Counted from the first letter of the stretch, positions 19,709 through 29,469 are shown. The stretch is 64,000 bases of DNA from Pseudomonas atagonensis (GCF_011369485.1 NZ_VXCA01000028.1:1-64000), one strand, 5' to 3'. Notes: generated by a model from the letters alone, not told the origin. Made by a program: numbers and translations.

Positions 19709-21367
19709 ATGTACGTATACGACGAGTACGATCAGCGGATCATCGAGGACCGCGTCAAGCAGTTCCGTGATCAGACCCGACGCTATCTGGCAGGTGAGCT
19801 GAGCGAAGAAGAATTCCGCCCCCTGCGCCTGCAAAATGGCCTGTACATCCAGCGCTTTGCGCCGATGCTGCGGGTGGCGGTGCCTTATGGCCAGCTGACT
19901 TCGCGTCAGATGCGCATGATGGCCAAGATTGCCCGTGACTACGACAAGGGCTACGCCCACATCAGTACCCGGCAGAACGTGCAGTTCAACTGGCCGGCCG
20001 TCGAAGACATCCCGGACATCCTCGCTGAACTGGCCACCGTGCAGATGCACGCGATCCAGACCAGCGGCAACTGCCTGCGCAACGTCACCACTGACCAGTT
20101 CGCCGGTGTCGCCGCCGACGAAGTGATCGATCCGCGCCCATGGTGCGAGATCGTCCGTCAGTGGACGACGTTCCACCCGGAATTCGCCTACCTGCCGCGC
20201 AAATTCAAGATCGCCGTCAACGGTTCCACCGCTGACCGTGCCGCCATCGAAGTTCACGACATCGGTCTTGAGCCGGTGCACAACGCCGCGGGCGAATTGG
20301 GCTTCCGCGTGCTGGTCGGTGGTGGTCTGGGCCGTACGCCGGTGGTGGGCGCGTTCATCAACGAGTTCCTGCCGTGGCAGGATCTGTTGAGCTACCTCGA
20401 CGCCATCCTGCGGGTGTACAACCGCTACGGCCGTCGCGACAACAAATACAAGGCGCGGATCAAGATTCTCGTCAAAGCGCTGACCCCTGAGGTCTTCGCG
20501 CAGAAAGTCGATGCGGAAATGGAACACCTGCGCGGTGGCCAGACCACATTGACCGAGGCCGAACTGCATCGCGTCGCCAAGCACTTTGTCGATCCGGACT
20601 ACAAGGCACTGGAAAACCAGACTGCCGCACTGGCCGAACTGGACAAAGAGCATCCGGGTTTTGCCCGCTGGCGTACCCGCAACACCCTCGCGCACAAGAA
20701 GCCGGGTTATGTTGCCGTGACCCTGTCGCTGAAGCCGACCGGCGTCGCGCCGGGCGATATCACCGACAAGCAACTGGACGCCGTCGCCGATCTGGCCGAC
20801 CGCTACAGCTTCGGTCAACTGCGCACCTCCCACGAGCAGAACATCATTCTGGCGGACGTCGAGCAGAGCCAGTTGTTCGCCCTGTGGGGCGAGCTGCGTG
20901 AAGGCGGTTTCGCCACGCCGAACATTGGCTTGCTGACCGATATCATCTGCTGCCCTGGCGGCGATTTCTGCTCGCTGGCCAACGCCAAGTCGATCCCGAT
21001 TGCCGAGTCGATCCAGCGTCGTTTCGATGATCTGGACTACCTGTTCGACATCGGTGAGCTGGATCTGAACATCTCCGGGTGCATGAACGCCTGTGGTCAC
21101 CACCACGTCGGCCACATCGGTATCCTCGGGGTGGACAAGAAAGGTGAAGAGTTCTATCAGGTCTCCCTCGGCGGCAGCGCCAGCCGTGACGCGAGTCTGG
21201 GCAAGATCCTCGGCCCGTCCTTCGCCCAGGAAGCCATGCCGGATGTGATCTCGAAGCTGATCGACGTGTACGTTGAACAACGTACCGAAGACGAGCGCTT
21301 CATCGACACCTATCAGCGTATTGGCATCGACCTCTTCAAGGAACGCGTCTATGCAGCGAATCATTAA
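19709..21367 (+). CDS. cysI: Assimilatory nitrite/sulfite reductase, haemoprotein (CysI type)
   Basis: A 552-residue enzyme of the sirohaem/4Fe-4S reductase family. Tandem ferredoxin-like halves are visible, with the substrate-side motif ISTRQNVQFNW near residue 90 and the cluster/sirohaem cysteines in CCPGGDFCSLA and NISGCMNACGHHHVGH. It reduces sulfite to sulfide for cysteine synthesis; related enzymes also take nitrite. The ATG at 19709 (MYVYDEYDQRI) is the family N-terminus; upstream in-frame codons are rejected. It overlaps the DUF934 gene by 17 bases, a conserved Pseudomonas pair. Confidence 0.95.
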   Translation: MYVYDEYDQRIIEDRVKQFRDQTRRYLAGELSEEEFRPLRLQNGLYIQRFAPMLRVAVPYGQLTSRQMRMMAKIARDYDKGYAHISTRQNVQFNWPAVEDIPDILAELATVQMHAIQTSGNCLRNVTTDQFAGVAADEVIDPRPWCEIVRQWTTFHPEFAYLPRKFKIAVNGSTADRAAIEVHDIGLEPVHNAAGELGFRVLVGGGLGRTPVVGAFINEFLPWQDLLSYLDAILRVYNRYGRRDNKYKARIKILVKALTPEVFAQKVDAEMEHLRGGQTTLTEAELHRVAKHFVDPDYKALENQTAALAELDKEHPGFARWRTRNTLAHKKPGYVAVTLSLKPTGVAPGDITDKQLDAVADLADRYSFGQLRTSHEQNIILADVEQSQLFALWGELREGGFATPNIGLLTDIICCPGGDFCSLANAKSIPIAESIQRRFDDLDYLFDIGELDLNISGCMNACGHHHVGHIGILGVDKKGEEFYQVSLGGSASRDASLGKILGPSFAQEAMPDVISKLIDVYVEQRTEDERFIDTYQRIGIDLFKERVYAANH

Positions 21368-21845
21368 GAACAACGAAGTCGTCGACGAAACCTGGCACTT
21401 GCTGCCCAAGGATTTCAACATCGACGAAATCAGCAACTGCGACGATCTGATCGTGCCGCTGCAGCTGTGGCGTGAACACAGCCGCATGCTCAAGGCCCGC
21501 GACGGTGGTCTCGGCGTATGGCTGGATGCCGACGAAGAAGCCGAGGAAATCGGCGACGATGTGAATGAGTTTCAGGTCATCGCCCTGAATTTCCCGGCGT
21601 TCACCGACGGCCGCAACTACTCCAACGCTCGTCTTCTGCGTGACCGTTACGGTTTCAAAGGCGAATTGCGGGCGATTGGTGATGTGCTGCGCGATCAACT
21701 GTTCTACATGCATCGCTGTGGCTTCGACGCGTTTGCCGTACGTGCCGATAAAGACCCGTACGAAGCGCTGGAAGGCCTCAAGGACTTCTCGGTGACCTAT
21801 CAGGCCGCCACCGACGAGCCACTGCCGCTGTTCCGTCGCCGCTGA
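21351..21845 (+). CDS. DUF934 protein, partner of the sulfite reductase
   Basis: A 164-residue soluble protein of the DUF934 family, with the central NFPAFTDGRNYSNARLLR motif and a downstream ELRAIGDVLRDQ segment. It is almost always encoded directly after a CysI-type reductase and is annotated as an oxidoreductase-associated protein; its biochemical role is not established. The start codon at 21351 lies inside cysI (17-base overlap), so translation is coupled. A stem-loop terminator follows 23 bases after the stop. Confidence 0.9.
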   Translation: MQRIIKNNEVVDETWHLLPKDFNIDEISNCDDLIVPLQLWREHSRMLKARDGGLGVWLDADEEAEEIGDDVNEFQVIALNFPAFTDGRNYSNARLLRDRYGFKGELRAIGDVLRDQLFYMHRCGFDAFAVRADKDPYEALEGLKDFSVTYQAATDEPLPLFRRR

Positions 21846-21868
21846 TAAAACTGCTTTACCGTCACCCG

Positions 21869-21906
21869 AACCTGAAACCGGACATCACCCGGTTTCAGGT
21901 TTTTTA
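21869..21906. terminator. Terminator between DUF934 and the second NEL gene
   Basis: A perfect 12-base stem ACCTGAAACCGG/CCGGTTTCAGGT followed by six T. It ends the cysI operon and may also act on the convergent NEL gene, whose side has only a short A-run. Confidence 0.95.
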
Positions 21907-21927
21907 TTGCCTGCAACGCCGAGACGG

Positions 21928-24900
21928 TTATTTCTCTACCTCAAAGCTCGGGACCTCGACCGGTGTCGCATGCGCGTTGAAGCGTTCGAGCGCTTCATTG
22001 GTCAATCGGATGAACAGACTTCGCTGTGCGTTGGTGTTGTTGGCGACAATCGTCTTCATCTGCGCTGTCGATTGATCGCGAGTCAGTAGAGTCTGACGAT
22101 CCAGCTCAAGCAGCTGGAGCTTGGTCAGAACCTCAATTTCACTGAACTCCTCGCGGTAGGCATTCTGCAGATACTCGACCCATACTTCGTTTGCCATCAA
22201 CCAATCGACAATCGCCTTGCCTTTTTCCAGCGTGACGACTTCTCGATAGGCCTGGTCAAGAATGGCGGTCGTCACCTCTACATCCAGACGATCATTGACT
22301 GCGGTGGGCTGGCCCAACAGATCCAGTCGCTCTGCCAGCCCCAAGCGAAAGGCAAAACCAATCTGGTTTGCCTGCTCGGTGGTGACTGTTTCAGTCTTTT
22401 GCCGGGTGAGGATATGTTTCTGTGCAAACCTCTCGACTTCACGCAAGCGGAACAGGCTGCGTAACATGCGCACGAACTGTCGCTCAAGTGAGTGCCCCGT
22501 TGTTCTGGCCGCGAGTAACGCCTTGAAGCACAGCGCTGTCAGGGCCATGTCACTGAAAAGCAATGTGCAATCATCAATGCTGCGTGCATCAGCCTGCGCC
22601 ATGCGAAACAACGAACGCCGCAAAGTCGAGTTCTGCCCTGCTGACTCGATGATTCCCCAAACGCGTTCACGCAATGAAGGAAATGCGAGGCGATAGTCGA
22701 CCGTGAACCGCATGCGCACCAGCAGGGAAAAAAACCTGTGGGAATCAGGCTGCCGGAACAGCGAGCGCCATAACTCACGGCGGCTGATGACTAGTTCTGC
22801 CGTCACGCCGGTCAACCATATTGAACTCATCGACTCGTCTATCAGCGCTGTGGCCGATGGGCTCTGACCAGCGAAGACAAGGCCCGAACCGATCTCGTTC
22901 TGGCGCTGGTAAGCCAGCAGGCGCGTGACCGAGTCGGTGGACAGTGGATTTCCGCGGATGTCTGTTCCAAGGTTCAGGAGATCTGAGCTGACCAATACTT
23001 CCTGCGGAATGTTCTCGATCCGATTGTCGCGCAAATCCAGTGAACGCAATTGCGCCAATCCGGACGTTCCGGCGGGCCATACACGTATGCCGGTCTCACG
23101 TAGCCCCAGATACTCCAGTGACGACAGACGCGAAACATCGGGTGTCAGCCCCAGCTCGGAATTGAAGCTCAATTCCAGCCGTTTCAACGAAGTCATGGCG
23201 GCCAACTGTGCAACCGATTGGGTGCTGAGATGAATCCGGTTTTCGTTCAAATAGAGGGACTCAAGCCTTTTCATGTCACTAATGGCTGCCGGAACGCGCT
23301 CCAGTTCGTTGCCCATCAGCGACAGTTCTCGAAGTTGGGGGAAACCCGCCAAAAACTGGCTGACCTTTGCATCGACCCCGATCCGATCCAGTTTCAGTTT
23401 CCCGACATGGCTGAAATCAGCAATCAGGAAAGGCAATTCTCCGAGAGTTACTGCGGGAAGCGAGAGTTCATGCATCACTTCGTCAGCGAGCCTGATTTGC
23501 GCTGTTTCGCGGCGCCAGCAACGCATGATTTGAATGGCAGCACGTGCCTTCGCAACTCTCCTGACCTTGACGCGAGGCCCGTTACCGGCCTGAAACCAGC
23601 TATCGCGCAGGATCCACTTTTGCAGCGTGTCACGCAGCTCGAACAATTCAATTCGCAGGCGTTCGAGCTTGCGCAGCACCAGCACTTCATCACTGCCGAA
23701 ACTGTGCAACAAGTTATCGATTTTTTCGCGGGAGTGTGCGGGATACAGCGCCTCCGCCCGCTGCTGCAAGATCGATGAGGTATGACCTCCAGCCTCACTG
23801 ATCGGTTGCCAATATTGCGAGGACTCCCGGTCGGCCAGACGCATGGGCGACGTGTAAATCGCATGGGGAGGAAGATTGTTGAGTGTCTGTTGTGCAAATT
23901 CGCGCCGGCGCAGCGCCATGATCCTGATCTTCTGCTGAAGCACCGTTGCGCCCCCCTCGACCTCCACCCCCAGAGCCTTGCGACGCTCCTGCGAAAGGCC
24001 TTCCCACAACGCCCTGAAATAGTTTTCGCAGGTACGCCCCGGCAAATAGGCCAATTGGTTGTACTGCTTGTCCATCACCTGATAAGCATCAGTCTGGGCA
24101 TTGATCTGCAAGTGCTCCTCGGCGTCGTTGGTACCGAGCTCGGTAAACGTATCATCGGACACATTCCAGTCCAGAAACTGCACATAAACCCCACCTTTCC
24201 AGCCGGGCAACTGCGCCAACGCATCCAGCACCAGTCGATTGGTGTCGGTGCTGCCCGATGTGTTGAGGTACAACCCCTCAAAGGCACGATTTTCACGAAT
24301 GACCTGCAGATATCGACGCGCCTCTTCGGCCAGTCGAAGGGGCACGTTGCCGGCTTCGAGCTCCAGTAATTCGTGGGTCTCGGCGTGCAGTGTCAATTCC
24401 TGCACGACACTTACGGGGAGTTTCGGAAACGCCAGTGCAAGAACAGCCTGCTCCTGGTCCAGCATCGCATTGCCACGTTCATTGATCTGTTCGAACAGGG
24501 CAGAGGTTTTACGCTGCGCCTGTTCGAGCAGTACCCGGCTTAACCGTTCTGCCTGCGTGCCAGCCTTGCCGGTCGTAGAAAGCAGATGAACGCGCTCGGA
24601 CTCGGTCAGCCCCACCAACACTTCGGTGTAAAGCCGATCTTTGCCGAGTGCATCCAGACTTAGTTTCAAGGTGCGCTGAACTTTTCCAACGGGGTTAAAG
24701 ATCCTCAGTGCATTACCGGATTTGTCGGTCATGCTCAGTGCGACATCCGCAGGCCACCTCGATAGCGTTGTCAAAACATAGAGCTGCATTTCTGCATCAG
24801 CCTTCACCGCATTCTGCTGACTCTTCAACTGCTCAATGAACGCGTTAACTTCGCTCTCGGCCTTAAATCGCTGCACCGTGTCGACCAGAACGGCGGGCGG

Positions 24901-26760
24901 AGTACTCAGATCCATCATGGTCTGGCGCAGAACATCTTCTTTGATCCCACTGACTGTCAGCACTTCCAGTGCGCGTGCGTCATCCATAAGCGATTCTGGA
25001 TAACCCAAACGACGAAACAGCGTCAGACGATCCCATTCTTGCGGTAACTCGGAGTCATGGCGCCAGGCACCAAGATCATTGGTCTCCAACAAAGGCGAAT
25101 ATTCCTCTCTGAACGAGGAAGACCCTTGCACTTTCCACATTTCGGTATCGGTTTGCTCGCGAACTGCATAGATCCAGGAGCCCACTTTGAGGTAGGCCTG
25201 ACTGGCCAGTTCGCGCAGTCCCCTTGCGTCCGGCTTGAGCCAGACCGGCAATGTCATGCTCTGCCGATAAGGCGCAAGATCCGGATTCCATAACCGCGAA
25301 CGCCCACCCGAGAGATTGACCTGACGCAAACGACTGACGAAACCAGAACCTTTGACGATGCGATAAGCGGCGGTGGTTGCCTTCTGGCCACCGGCCAATG
25401 CAAGGGCAAGAATCAGATTTTCCGTCGTATCGAAAAAATACTCGGTCGCCTCCTCCTGATCGCCTCGTGCCCAACTATCGATGCCCAGGTAAACACCTTG
25501 CAGCAACTGGAAGGCCGTCACGCCCATCAGAATCTCGCCGATTCCAGGGATGAACGACGCTGCAAACAGTGCCAGATTGATGCCGACGGTTTTGTAGGTT
25601 TCTATTCGCTTGAGACGTTCTTCTTCATCTTCATCATCTGTCGGTACTACCAGCAAACGCGCGGTGGCTTTGACCAGTTTGAGACGATGCAGAAACAGCC
25701 CATGGAACCCATCTCCCGGCAGGGTCTCTGCCACCAATGGCAAATAGAGTGTTGAAGTCGGCAGTGGCGAGCCACCTGATGGTTCAAGCAACTTTTTCTG
25801 AAGATTGTTGCTGAAACCGACACGCTCACCGAGGACGATAAAGCGCCCGAAGTAATCGCTGAACGCTTTCTTGCGCAGCCTCTTGCTGAGTGCCACCTCC
25901 ATGTCGTGGAACGTTGCGAACTCTTTAAGGGACTCCTCTTCGTCGCCTGGAATATAAAGCACACATCGCTTGTCGGTGTTCAGTTCAAAAACCAGAACGC
26001 CGTACACCGTGCAGTCGAGCAACTGCAAGGTCTGCAGGCTGAACGTACCTTGCTTGAAGCCATCCGGGGCACTTTGACCGAGCACATCCAGCAGGTGCTG
26101 ATGCATGTCCTCGGAAAGATGCTGTTTCATTCGAGCCAGATGCAAATCCATTTCGAAATTGCGCCGTGAGTTGGCAATGCAGGTTTTTTGCGCCTGCGCA
26201 TCGCTCTCCAACACCGCTTGCAGATGTTCCTGATAGCGTTTGCCGAAATCCAGTTGCCGGCACAGGGCGGCGAACTCGTGGGGTTTTAGCGGCAGAATCC
26301 GGTTACCGTGGCCGGTGACGCGCTCGGGCAAATAGATCAACGAGTCACTGTGATAGTTATCCGCCTCGATTTCACCCGAAGCGAAGTTCTCGCAAGCGGC
26401 GGTCAGCAAATCCCTGTCGATGGGCAGTACCAGTTTTTTACGCAACCCCAGCAAGCTGGAGGTCGATCTGATGTGCTGAAAAACCGCCCCGGTGATGTCC
26501 AGCGGCTCTTTCAGCTTTTCGGAAAGGGCCTTGCCCAGCAAGTGCGAAACGAATGTGCGGTGATCCTGTAGTTTTGCCAGAACCGCCAGCGTGTCCTTCC
26601 TCGAAGAAAAACTCGCGATCAGTTTGCTGTAAAGCTCCCTTCGCTGAAACGCAGTGCTTTGCATGAACCAGTCAGGAGGCGCGTTGTTCTTGAAAAACTC
26701 GTAAAAGACGCCTTGCTCAGCAGGTGTCATTTCAGGAGGTGTGCCTGCCGGAGTCGTCAT
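21928..26760 (-). CDS. LRR protein with NEL-like domain lacking the catalytic cysteine
   Basis: About 1610 residues from the ATG at 26760 (AGGGGG site upstream); the frame stays open to 26994, with alternatives near 26868. It is built like the NEL protein at 11066-17743: PPDWF near the start, GKRYQEHL, hydrophobic FIPGIGE near 400, an IMRCWRR linker near 1080, one LRR block (about 1120-1270) and a C-terminal NEL-like domain. In the active-site loop the aligned motif is Ser1394-Ile-Asp1396 instead of Cys-x-Asp. Flanking residues (MAQ before, LLFSD after) align without gaps; a cysteine occurs four positions later (Cys1398). Ligase activity is therefore doubtful. No signal peptide. Confidence 0.82.
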   Translation of the reverse strand: MTTPAGTPPEMTPAEQGVFYEFFKNNAPPDWFMQSTAFQRRELYSKLIASFSSRKDTLAVLAKLQDHRTFVSHLLGKALSEKLKEPLDITGAVFQHIRSTSSLLGLRKKLVLPIDRDLLTAACENFASGEIEADNYHSDSLIYLPERVTGHGNRILPLKPHEFAALCRQLDFGKRYQEHLQAVLESDAQAQKTCIANSRRNFEMDLHLARMKQHLSEDMHQHLLDVLGQSAPDGFKQGTFSLQTLQLLDCTVYGVLVFELNTDKRCVLYIPGDEEESLKEFATFHDMEVALSKRLRKKAFSDYFGRFIVLGERVGFSNNLQKKLLEPSGGSPLPTSTLYLPLVAETLPGDGFHGLFLHRLKLVKATARLLVVPTDDEDEEERLKRIETYKTVGINLALFAASFIPGIGEILMGVTAFQLLQGVYLGIDSWARGDQEEATEYFFDTTENLILALALAGGQKATTAAYRIVKGSGFVSRLRQVNLSGGRSRLWNPDLAPYRQSMTLPVWLKPDARGLRELASQAYLKVGSWIYAVREQTDTEMWKVQGSSSFREEYSPLLETNDLGAWRHDSELPQEWDRLTLFRRLGYPESLMDDARALEVLTVSGIKEDVLRQTMMDLSTPPAVLVDTVQRFKAESEVNAFIEQLKSQQNAVKADAEMQLYVLTTLSRWPADVALSMTDKSGNALRIFNPVGKVQRTLKLSLDALGKDRLYTEVLVGLTESERVHLLSTTGKAGTQAERLSRVLLEQAQRKTSALFEQINERGNAMLDQEQAVLALAFPKLPVSVVQELTLHAETHELLELEAGNVPLRLAEEARRYLQVIRENRAFEGLYLNTSGSTDTNRLVLDALAQLPGWKGGVYVQFLDWNVSDDTFTELGTNDAEEHLQINAQTDAYQVMDKQYNQLAYLPGRTCENYFRALWEGLSQERRKALGVEVEGGATVLQQKIRIMALRRREFAQQTLNNLPPHAIYTSPMRLADRESSQYWQPISEAGGHTSSILQQRAEALYPAHSREKIDNLLHSFGSDEVLVLRKLERLRIELFELRDTLQKWILRDSWFQAGNGPRVKVRRVAKARAAIQIMRCWRRETAQIRLADEVMHELSLPAVTLGELPFLIADFSHVGKLKLDRIGVDAKVSQFLAGFPQLRELSLMGNELERVPAAISDMKRLESLYLNENRIHLSTQSVAQLAAMTSLKRLELSFNSELGLTPDVSRLSSLEYLGLRETGIRVWPAGTSGLAQLRSLDLRDNRIENIPQEVLVSSDLLNLGTDIRGNPLSTDSVTRLLAYQRQNEIGSGLVFAGQSPSATALIDESMSSIWLTGVTAELVISRRELWRSLFRQPDSHRFFSLLVRMRFTVDYRLAFPSLRERVWGIIESAGQNSTLRRSLFRMAQADARSIDDCTLLFSDMALTALCFKALLAARTTGHSLERQFVRMLRSLFRLREVERFAQKHILTRQKTETVTTEQANQIGFAFRLGLAERLDLLGQPTAVNDRLDVEVTTAILDQAYREVVTLEKGKAIVDWLMANEVWVEYLQNAYREEFSEIEVLTKLQLLELDRQTLLTRDQSTAQMKTIVANNTNAQRSLFIRLTNEALERFNAHATPVEVPSFEVEK

Positions 26761-27049
26761 TGCGGCGTCCCCCTGCGCTGTTTCTCGGTTTTTACTTGAA
26801 CCTGAGGCCGGAGCGTATTCTCGATTGCCTTCATTCAGTGCATTCCTTTGCATTGGCATTGAAGGCATCAGATTAAAGTTTTCAGGGCGGAAAAAATGCA
26901 GGACGTTTCCCCGAAACGCATGGAAAAGTCGTTTCACGGGGAACGCTTCAGGTTCAGGAAAAAATGGCGAGAAATCAGCAGCCGAGCATTGCACTCAGAC
27001 GGATCCCGCAGGCCCGCCATTCACGGCAGGTCTGCGAGCAAAGCCTGTA

Positions 27050-28081
27050 TTACCAGAAGCGTTGCTGAGTCAGGCGACTCCACCAGCCCAGCAATACGCG
27101 ATCAACGGAACTGCTGGCAGCCATGCCGATGCGCTCTTGCAGGCTTTTGCGCTCGGCGTAGTGCAGGTGGTAGACCTCGGATTTTTTCGCGCGGTCAGCC
27201 AGGTATTCGTCACTGGTTTTCAATTCATCAACCAGTTGTTTGTCCAGCGCGGCAACGCCGAGCCAGACCTCCCCGGTGGCAACATCGTCAATCGCCAATT
27301 GCGGGCGATAACGAGAAACGAAGTTCTTGAACAGCTGGTGGGTGATGTCGAGGTCTTCCTGAAACTTCTCCCGGCCCTTTTCGGTATTTTCGCCAAACAC
27401 GGTCAGGGTGCGTTTGTACTCGCCGGCGGTCAGGACTTCGAAATCGATGTCGTGCTTTTTCAGCAAGCGGTTGACGTTGGGAAGCTGCGCGACCACGCCG
27501 ATCGAGCCGAGAATCGCGAACGGTGCGCTGATAATTTTCTCACCGATGCACGCCATCATGTAGCCGCCGCTGGCCGCGACCTTGTCGATGCACACGGTCA
27601 ACGGCACGCCAGCTTCACGAATACGCGCCAGTTGCGACGACGCCAGGCCGTAGCTGTGAACCATGCCGCCACCGCTTTCCAGACGCAGGACCACTTCGTC
27701 CTTAGGTGTGGCAAGGGTCAGCAGCGCGGTGATTTCGTGACGCAGGCTTTCGGTGGCGGAGGCTTTGATGTCGCCATCGAAATCCAGCACGAAGACCCGT
27801 GGTTTGATCTCAGGCTTGTTCTTCTGTTTCTTTTCACTTTTCTCGGATTTCGCCTGGCCCTTGCGCAAGGCCTTGAGCTGATCCTTGTCGAGTAAACTTT
27901 GCTCGAGGCGTTCACGCAGCCCTTTGTAGAAATCATTGAGCTTGCTGACCTGTAACTGACCGGCCGACTTGCGCCGGCCCTTGCTGCGCAATGCGGCAAA
28001 ACTGGCGAGCACGACCAGAATGGCGATCACCAGCGTCACGGTCTTGGCCAGGAAACTGGCGTATTCGGTGAAAAACTCCAC
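27050..28081 (-). CDS. sohB: Inner-membrane serine peptidase SohB (S49 family)
   Basis: A 343-residue protein with an N-terminal membrane segment (VTLVIAILVVLASFAAL), a charged linker, then an S49/SppA-type domain. The catalytic serine lies in KVAASGGYMMAC, with ESGGGMVHSYG as the upstream strand-loop. SohB is a signal-peptide-peptidase-like protease acting at the inner membrane on the periplasmic side. Length and the single N-terminal anchor agree with SohB rather than the longer SppA. It is a single-gene unit divergent from the phosphatase gene. Confidence 0.93.
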   Translation of the reverse strand: MEFFTEYASFLAKTVTLVIAILVVLASFAALRSKGRRKSAGQLQVSKLNDFYKGLRERLEQSLLDKDQLKALRKGQAKSEKSEKKQKNKPEIKPRVFVLDFDGDIKASATESLRHEITALLTLATPKDEVVLRLESGGGMVHSYGLASSQLARIREAGVPLTVCIDKVAASGGYMMACIGEKIISAPFAILGSIGVVAQLPNVNRLLKKHDIDFEVLTAGEYKRTLTVFGENTEKGREKFQEDLDITHQLFKNFVSRYRPQLAIDDVATGEVWLGVAALDKQLVDELKTSDEYLADRAKKSEVYHLHYAERKSLQERIGMAASSSVDRVLLGWWSRLTQQRFW

Positions 28082-28221
28082 GGGGACTCCTTAAAACAAT
28101 GCGCGAGTGTAAAAACGCGCGGGATGGTTCCAGCATACCCATGCGTCGGCTCGTCGGCCAGCCGTGAAACCTCTGGCAACACGCCTGTAACGGGCATTTC
28201 AAACAAGCGTATGTTTTTTCA

Positions 28222-28250
28222 TTGACAGCTCTCCGTCATCCTCATAACCT
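28222..28250 (+). promoter_or_regulatory. Sigma-70 type promoter of the histidine phosphatase gene
   Basis: A consensus TTGACA (28222-28227), a 17-base spacer and TAACCT (28245-28250), 34 bases before the GTG start at 28285. The TTG of the -35 box also opens an in-frame extension, which is therefore unlikely to be translated. Confidence 0.65.
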
Positions 28251-28284
28251 CGCCAAACCTTCAACGTACCGGGACGACGCGGAC

Positions 28285-28995
28285 GTGGGCAGCATCTATC
28301 TGATTCGACATGGCCAGGCCTCCTTTGGTGCAGACGACTATGACGTCCTGTCGCCAACCGGTGTGCGCCAGGCAGAAATCCTCGGCCAGCACCTCGCTGA
28401 ACTGGGAATCAGCTTCGATCGCTGCCTCGCCGGTGATCTGCGCCGTCAGCAGCACACGGCCACCAGCGCACTGGCGCAATTGCACGCCAAAGGCTTGCCG
28501 GTGCCGACGCTTGAAACCGACTCCGCATTCAATGAATTCGATGCCGACGCGGTCATCCGCGCCCTGCTCCCGGCGATGCTGCCGGACGAACCGGAAGCCC
28601 TCGACATCCTGCGTAACGCCGCGCAAAACCGTGGCGAGTTCCAGCGTATTTTCGCGCTGATCATCGAGCGCTGGTTGGCCGGCACTTACGACACGCCTGG
28701 CCTGGAAAGCTGGCTGAGCTTCGTCGAACGGGTTCAGGGCGGCCTGCAGCGAATCCTCGAACAGGCAGAAAAGAATCAGAAAATCGCCGTATTCACCTCG
28801 GGTGGCACCATCACTGCCCTGCTCCACCTCATTACGCAAATGCCTGCGAAACAGGCCTTTGAATTGAACTGGCAAATCGTCAACACCTCGCTCAACCAGC
28901 TGAAGTTTCGCGGTCGCGAGGTGGCTTTGGCTTCCTTCAACAGTCACGCACACCTGCAACTGTTGAAGGCTCCGGAACTCATCACTTTCCGTTGA
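28285..28995 (+). CDS. Histidine phosphatase family protein (phosphoglycerate mutase-like)
   Basis: A 236-residue protein of the histidine phosphatase superfamily. The catalytic LIRHGQASFG motif lies at the very N-terminus, the second basic element in CLAGDLRRQQHTA, and the distal acid/His part in FTSGGTITALL replaces the more usual G-H-G form. Substrates of this branch range from sugar phosphates to phosphoproteins and cannot be read here. The start is the GTG at 28285 just before the catalytic motif; the longer TTG frame overlaps the promoter. It precedes an SCP2 gene by 64 bases on the same strand. Confidence 0.87.
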   Translation: MGSIYLIRHGQASFGADDYDVLSPTGVRQAEILGQHLAELGISFDRCLAGDLRRQQHTATSALAQLHAKGLPVPTLETDSAFNEFDADAVIRALLPAMLPDEPEALDILRNAAQNRGEFQRIFALIIERWLAGTYDTPGLESWLSFVERVQGGLQRILEQAEKNQKIAVFTSGGTITALLHLITQMPAKQAFELNWQIVNTSLNQLKFRGREVALASFNSHAHLQLLKAPELITFR

Positions 28996-29059
28996 GTCCG
29001 GATAACTGTGACCCTTGCTGTAAACAACCAGCACCTATTATCCAAGAAAGGATCGAACC

Positions 29060-29377
29060 ATGACCTCCGTAGCTGATGCCGTAAAAGCAATGCAAGCCAA
29101 GTTCAACCCAGCCGCCGCTGCCGGTCTGGATCTGATCTTCGGTTTCAACATCACTGACGAAGACAAGCACTATGCGTTGATCGTCAAAGACGGCACTTGC
29201 GATATCCAGGAAGGCGAAAACGCCGACGCCAACTGCACACTGGTGCTGGACAGCGAAACCCTGAAAGGCATCGTCAGCGGCGAAACCGACGGCATGCAAG
29301 CTTTCATGGGCGGCAAGCTGCGCGTTGAAGGCGACATGATGCTGTCGATGAAACTGTCCGAGCTGTTCCCTTCGTAA
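29060..29377 (+). CDS. SCP2 sterol-binding domain protein
   Basis: A 105-residue single-domain protein of the SCP2 family (lipid-binding fold). The pattern FGFNITDEDKHYALIVKDG followed by CTLVLDSETLKGIVSGETDGMQAF and GKLRVEGDMMLSMKLSELF is typical. These small proteins are thought to bind hydrophobic ligands such as acyl chains; the bacterial role is unclear. An AAAGGA site precedes the ATG, and a strong terminator follows the stop. Confidence 0.92.
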   Translation: MTSVADAVKAMQAKFNPAAAAGLDLIFGFNITDEDKHYALIVKDGTCDIQEGENADANCTLVLDSETLKGIVSGETDGMQAFMGGKLRVEGDMMLSMKLSELFPS

Positions 29378-29416
29378 TCCGTGGTTCCCGATTATCGGGA
29401 GCCTGTACGATTACCT

Positions 29417-29451
29417 GAAAATCCCGCCATTAGTGGCGGGATTTTTCTTTT
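29417..29451. terminator. Terminator after the SCP2 gene
   Basis: Stem AAATCCCGCCA/TGGCGGGATTT with a 4-base loop and a T-rich run. It lies between the SCP2 gene and the convergent RES toxin gene and probably acts on both. Confidence 0.93.
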
Positions 29452-29469
29452 CCGCGCCTGGCAAGAATC

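Noticed and set aside
11066..26760. Recent prophage or genomic island carrying the NEL genes
   Set aside because: No integrase, tRNA-bounded ends, phage genes or direct repeats are visible; only the two NEL genes look accessory and the genes between are core.
26760..26994. N-terminal extension of the second NEL protein to 26994
   Set aside because: The added stretch has no counterpart in the first NEL protein and lacks a clear ribosome site, while the ATG at 26760 has AGGGGG; kept as an alternative only.
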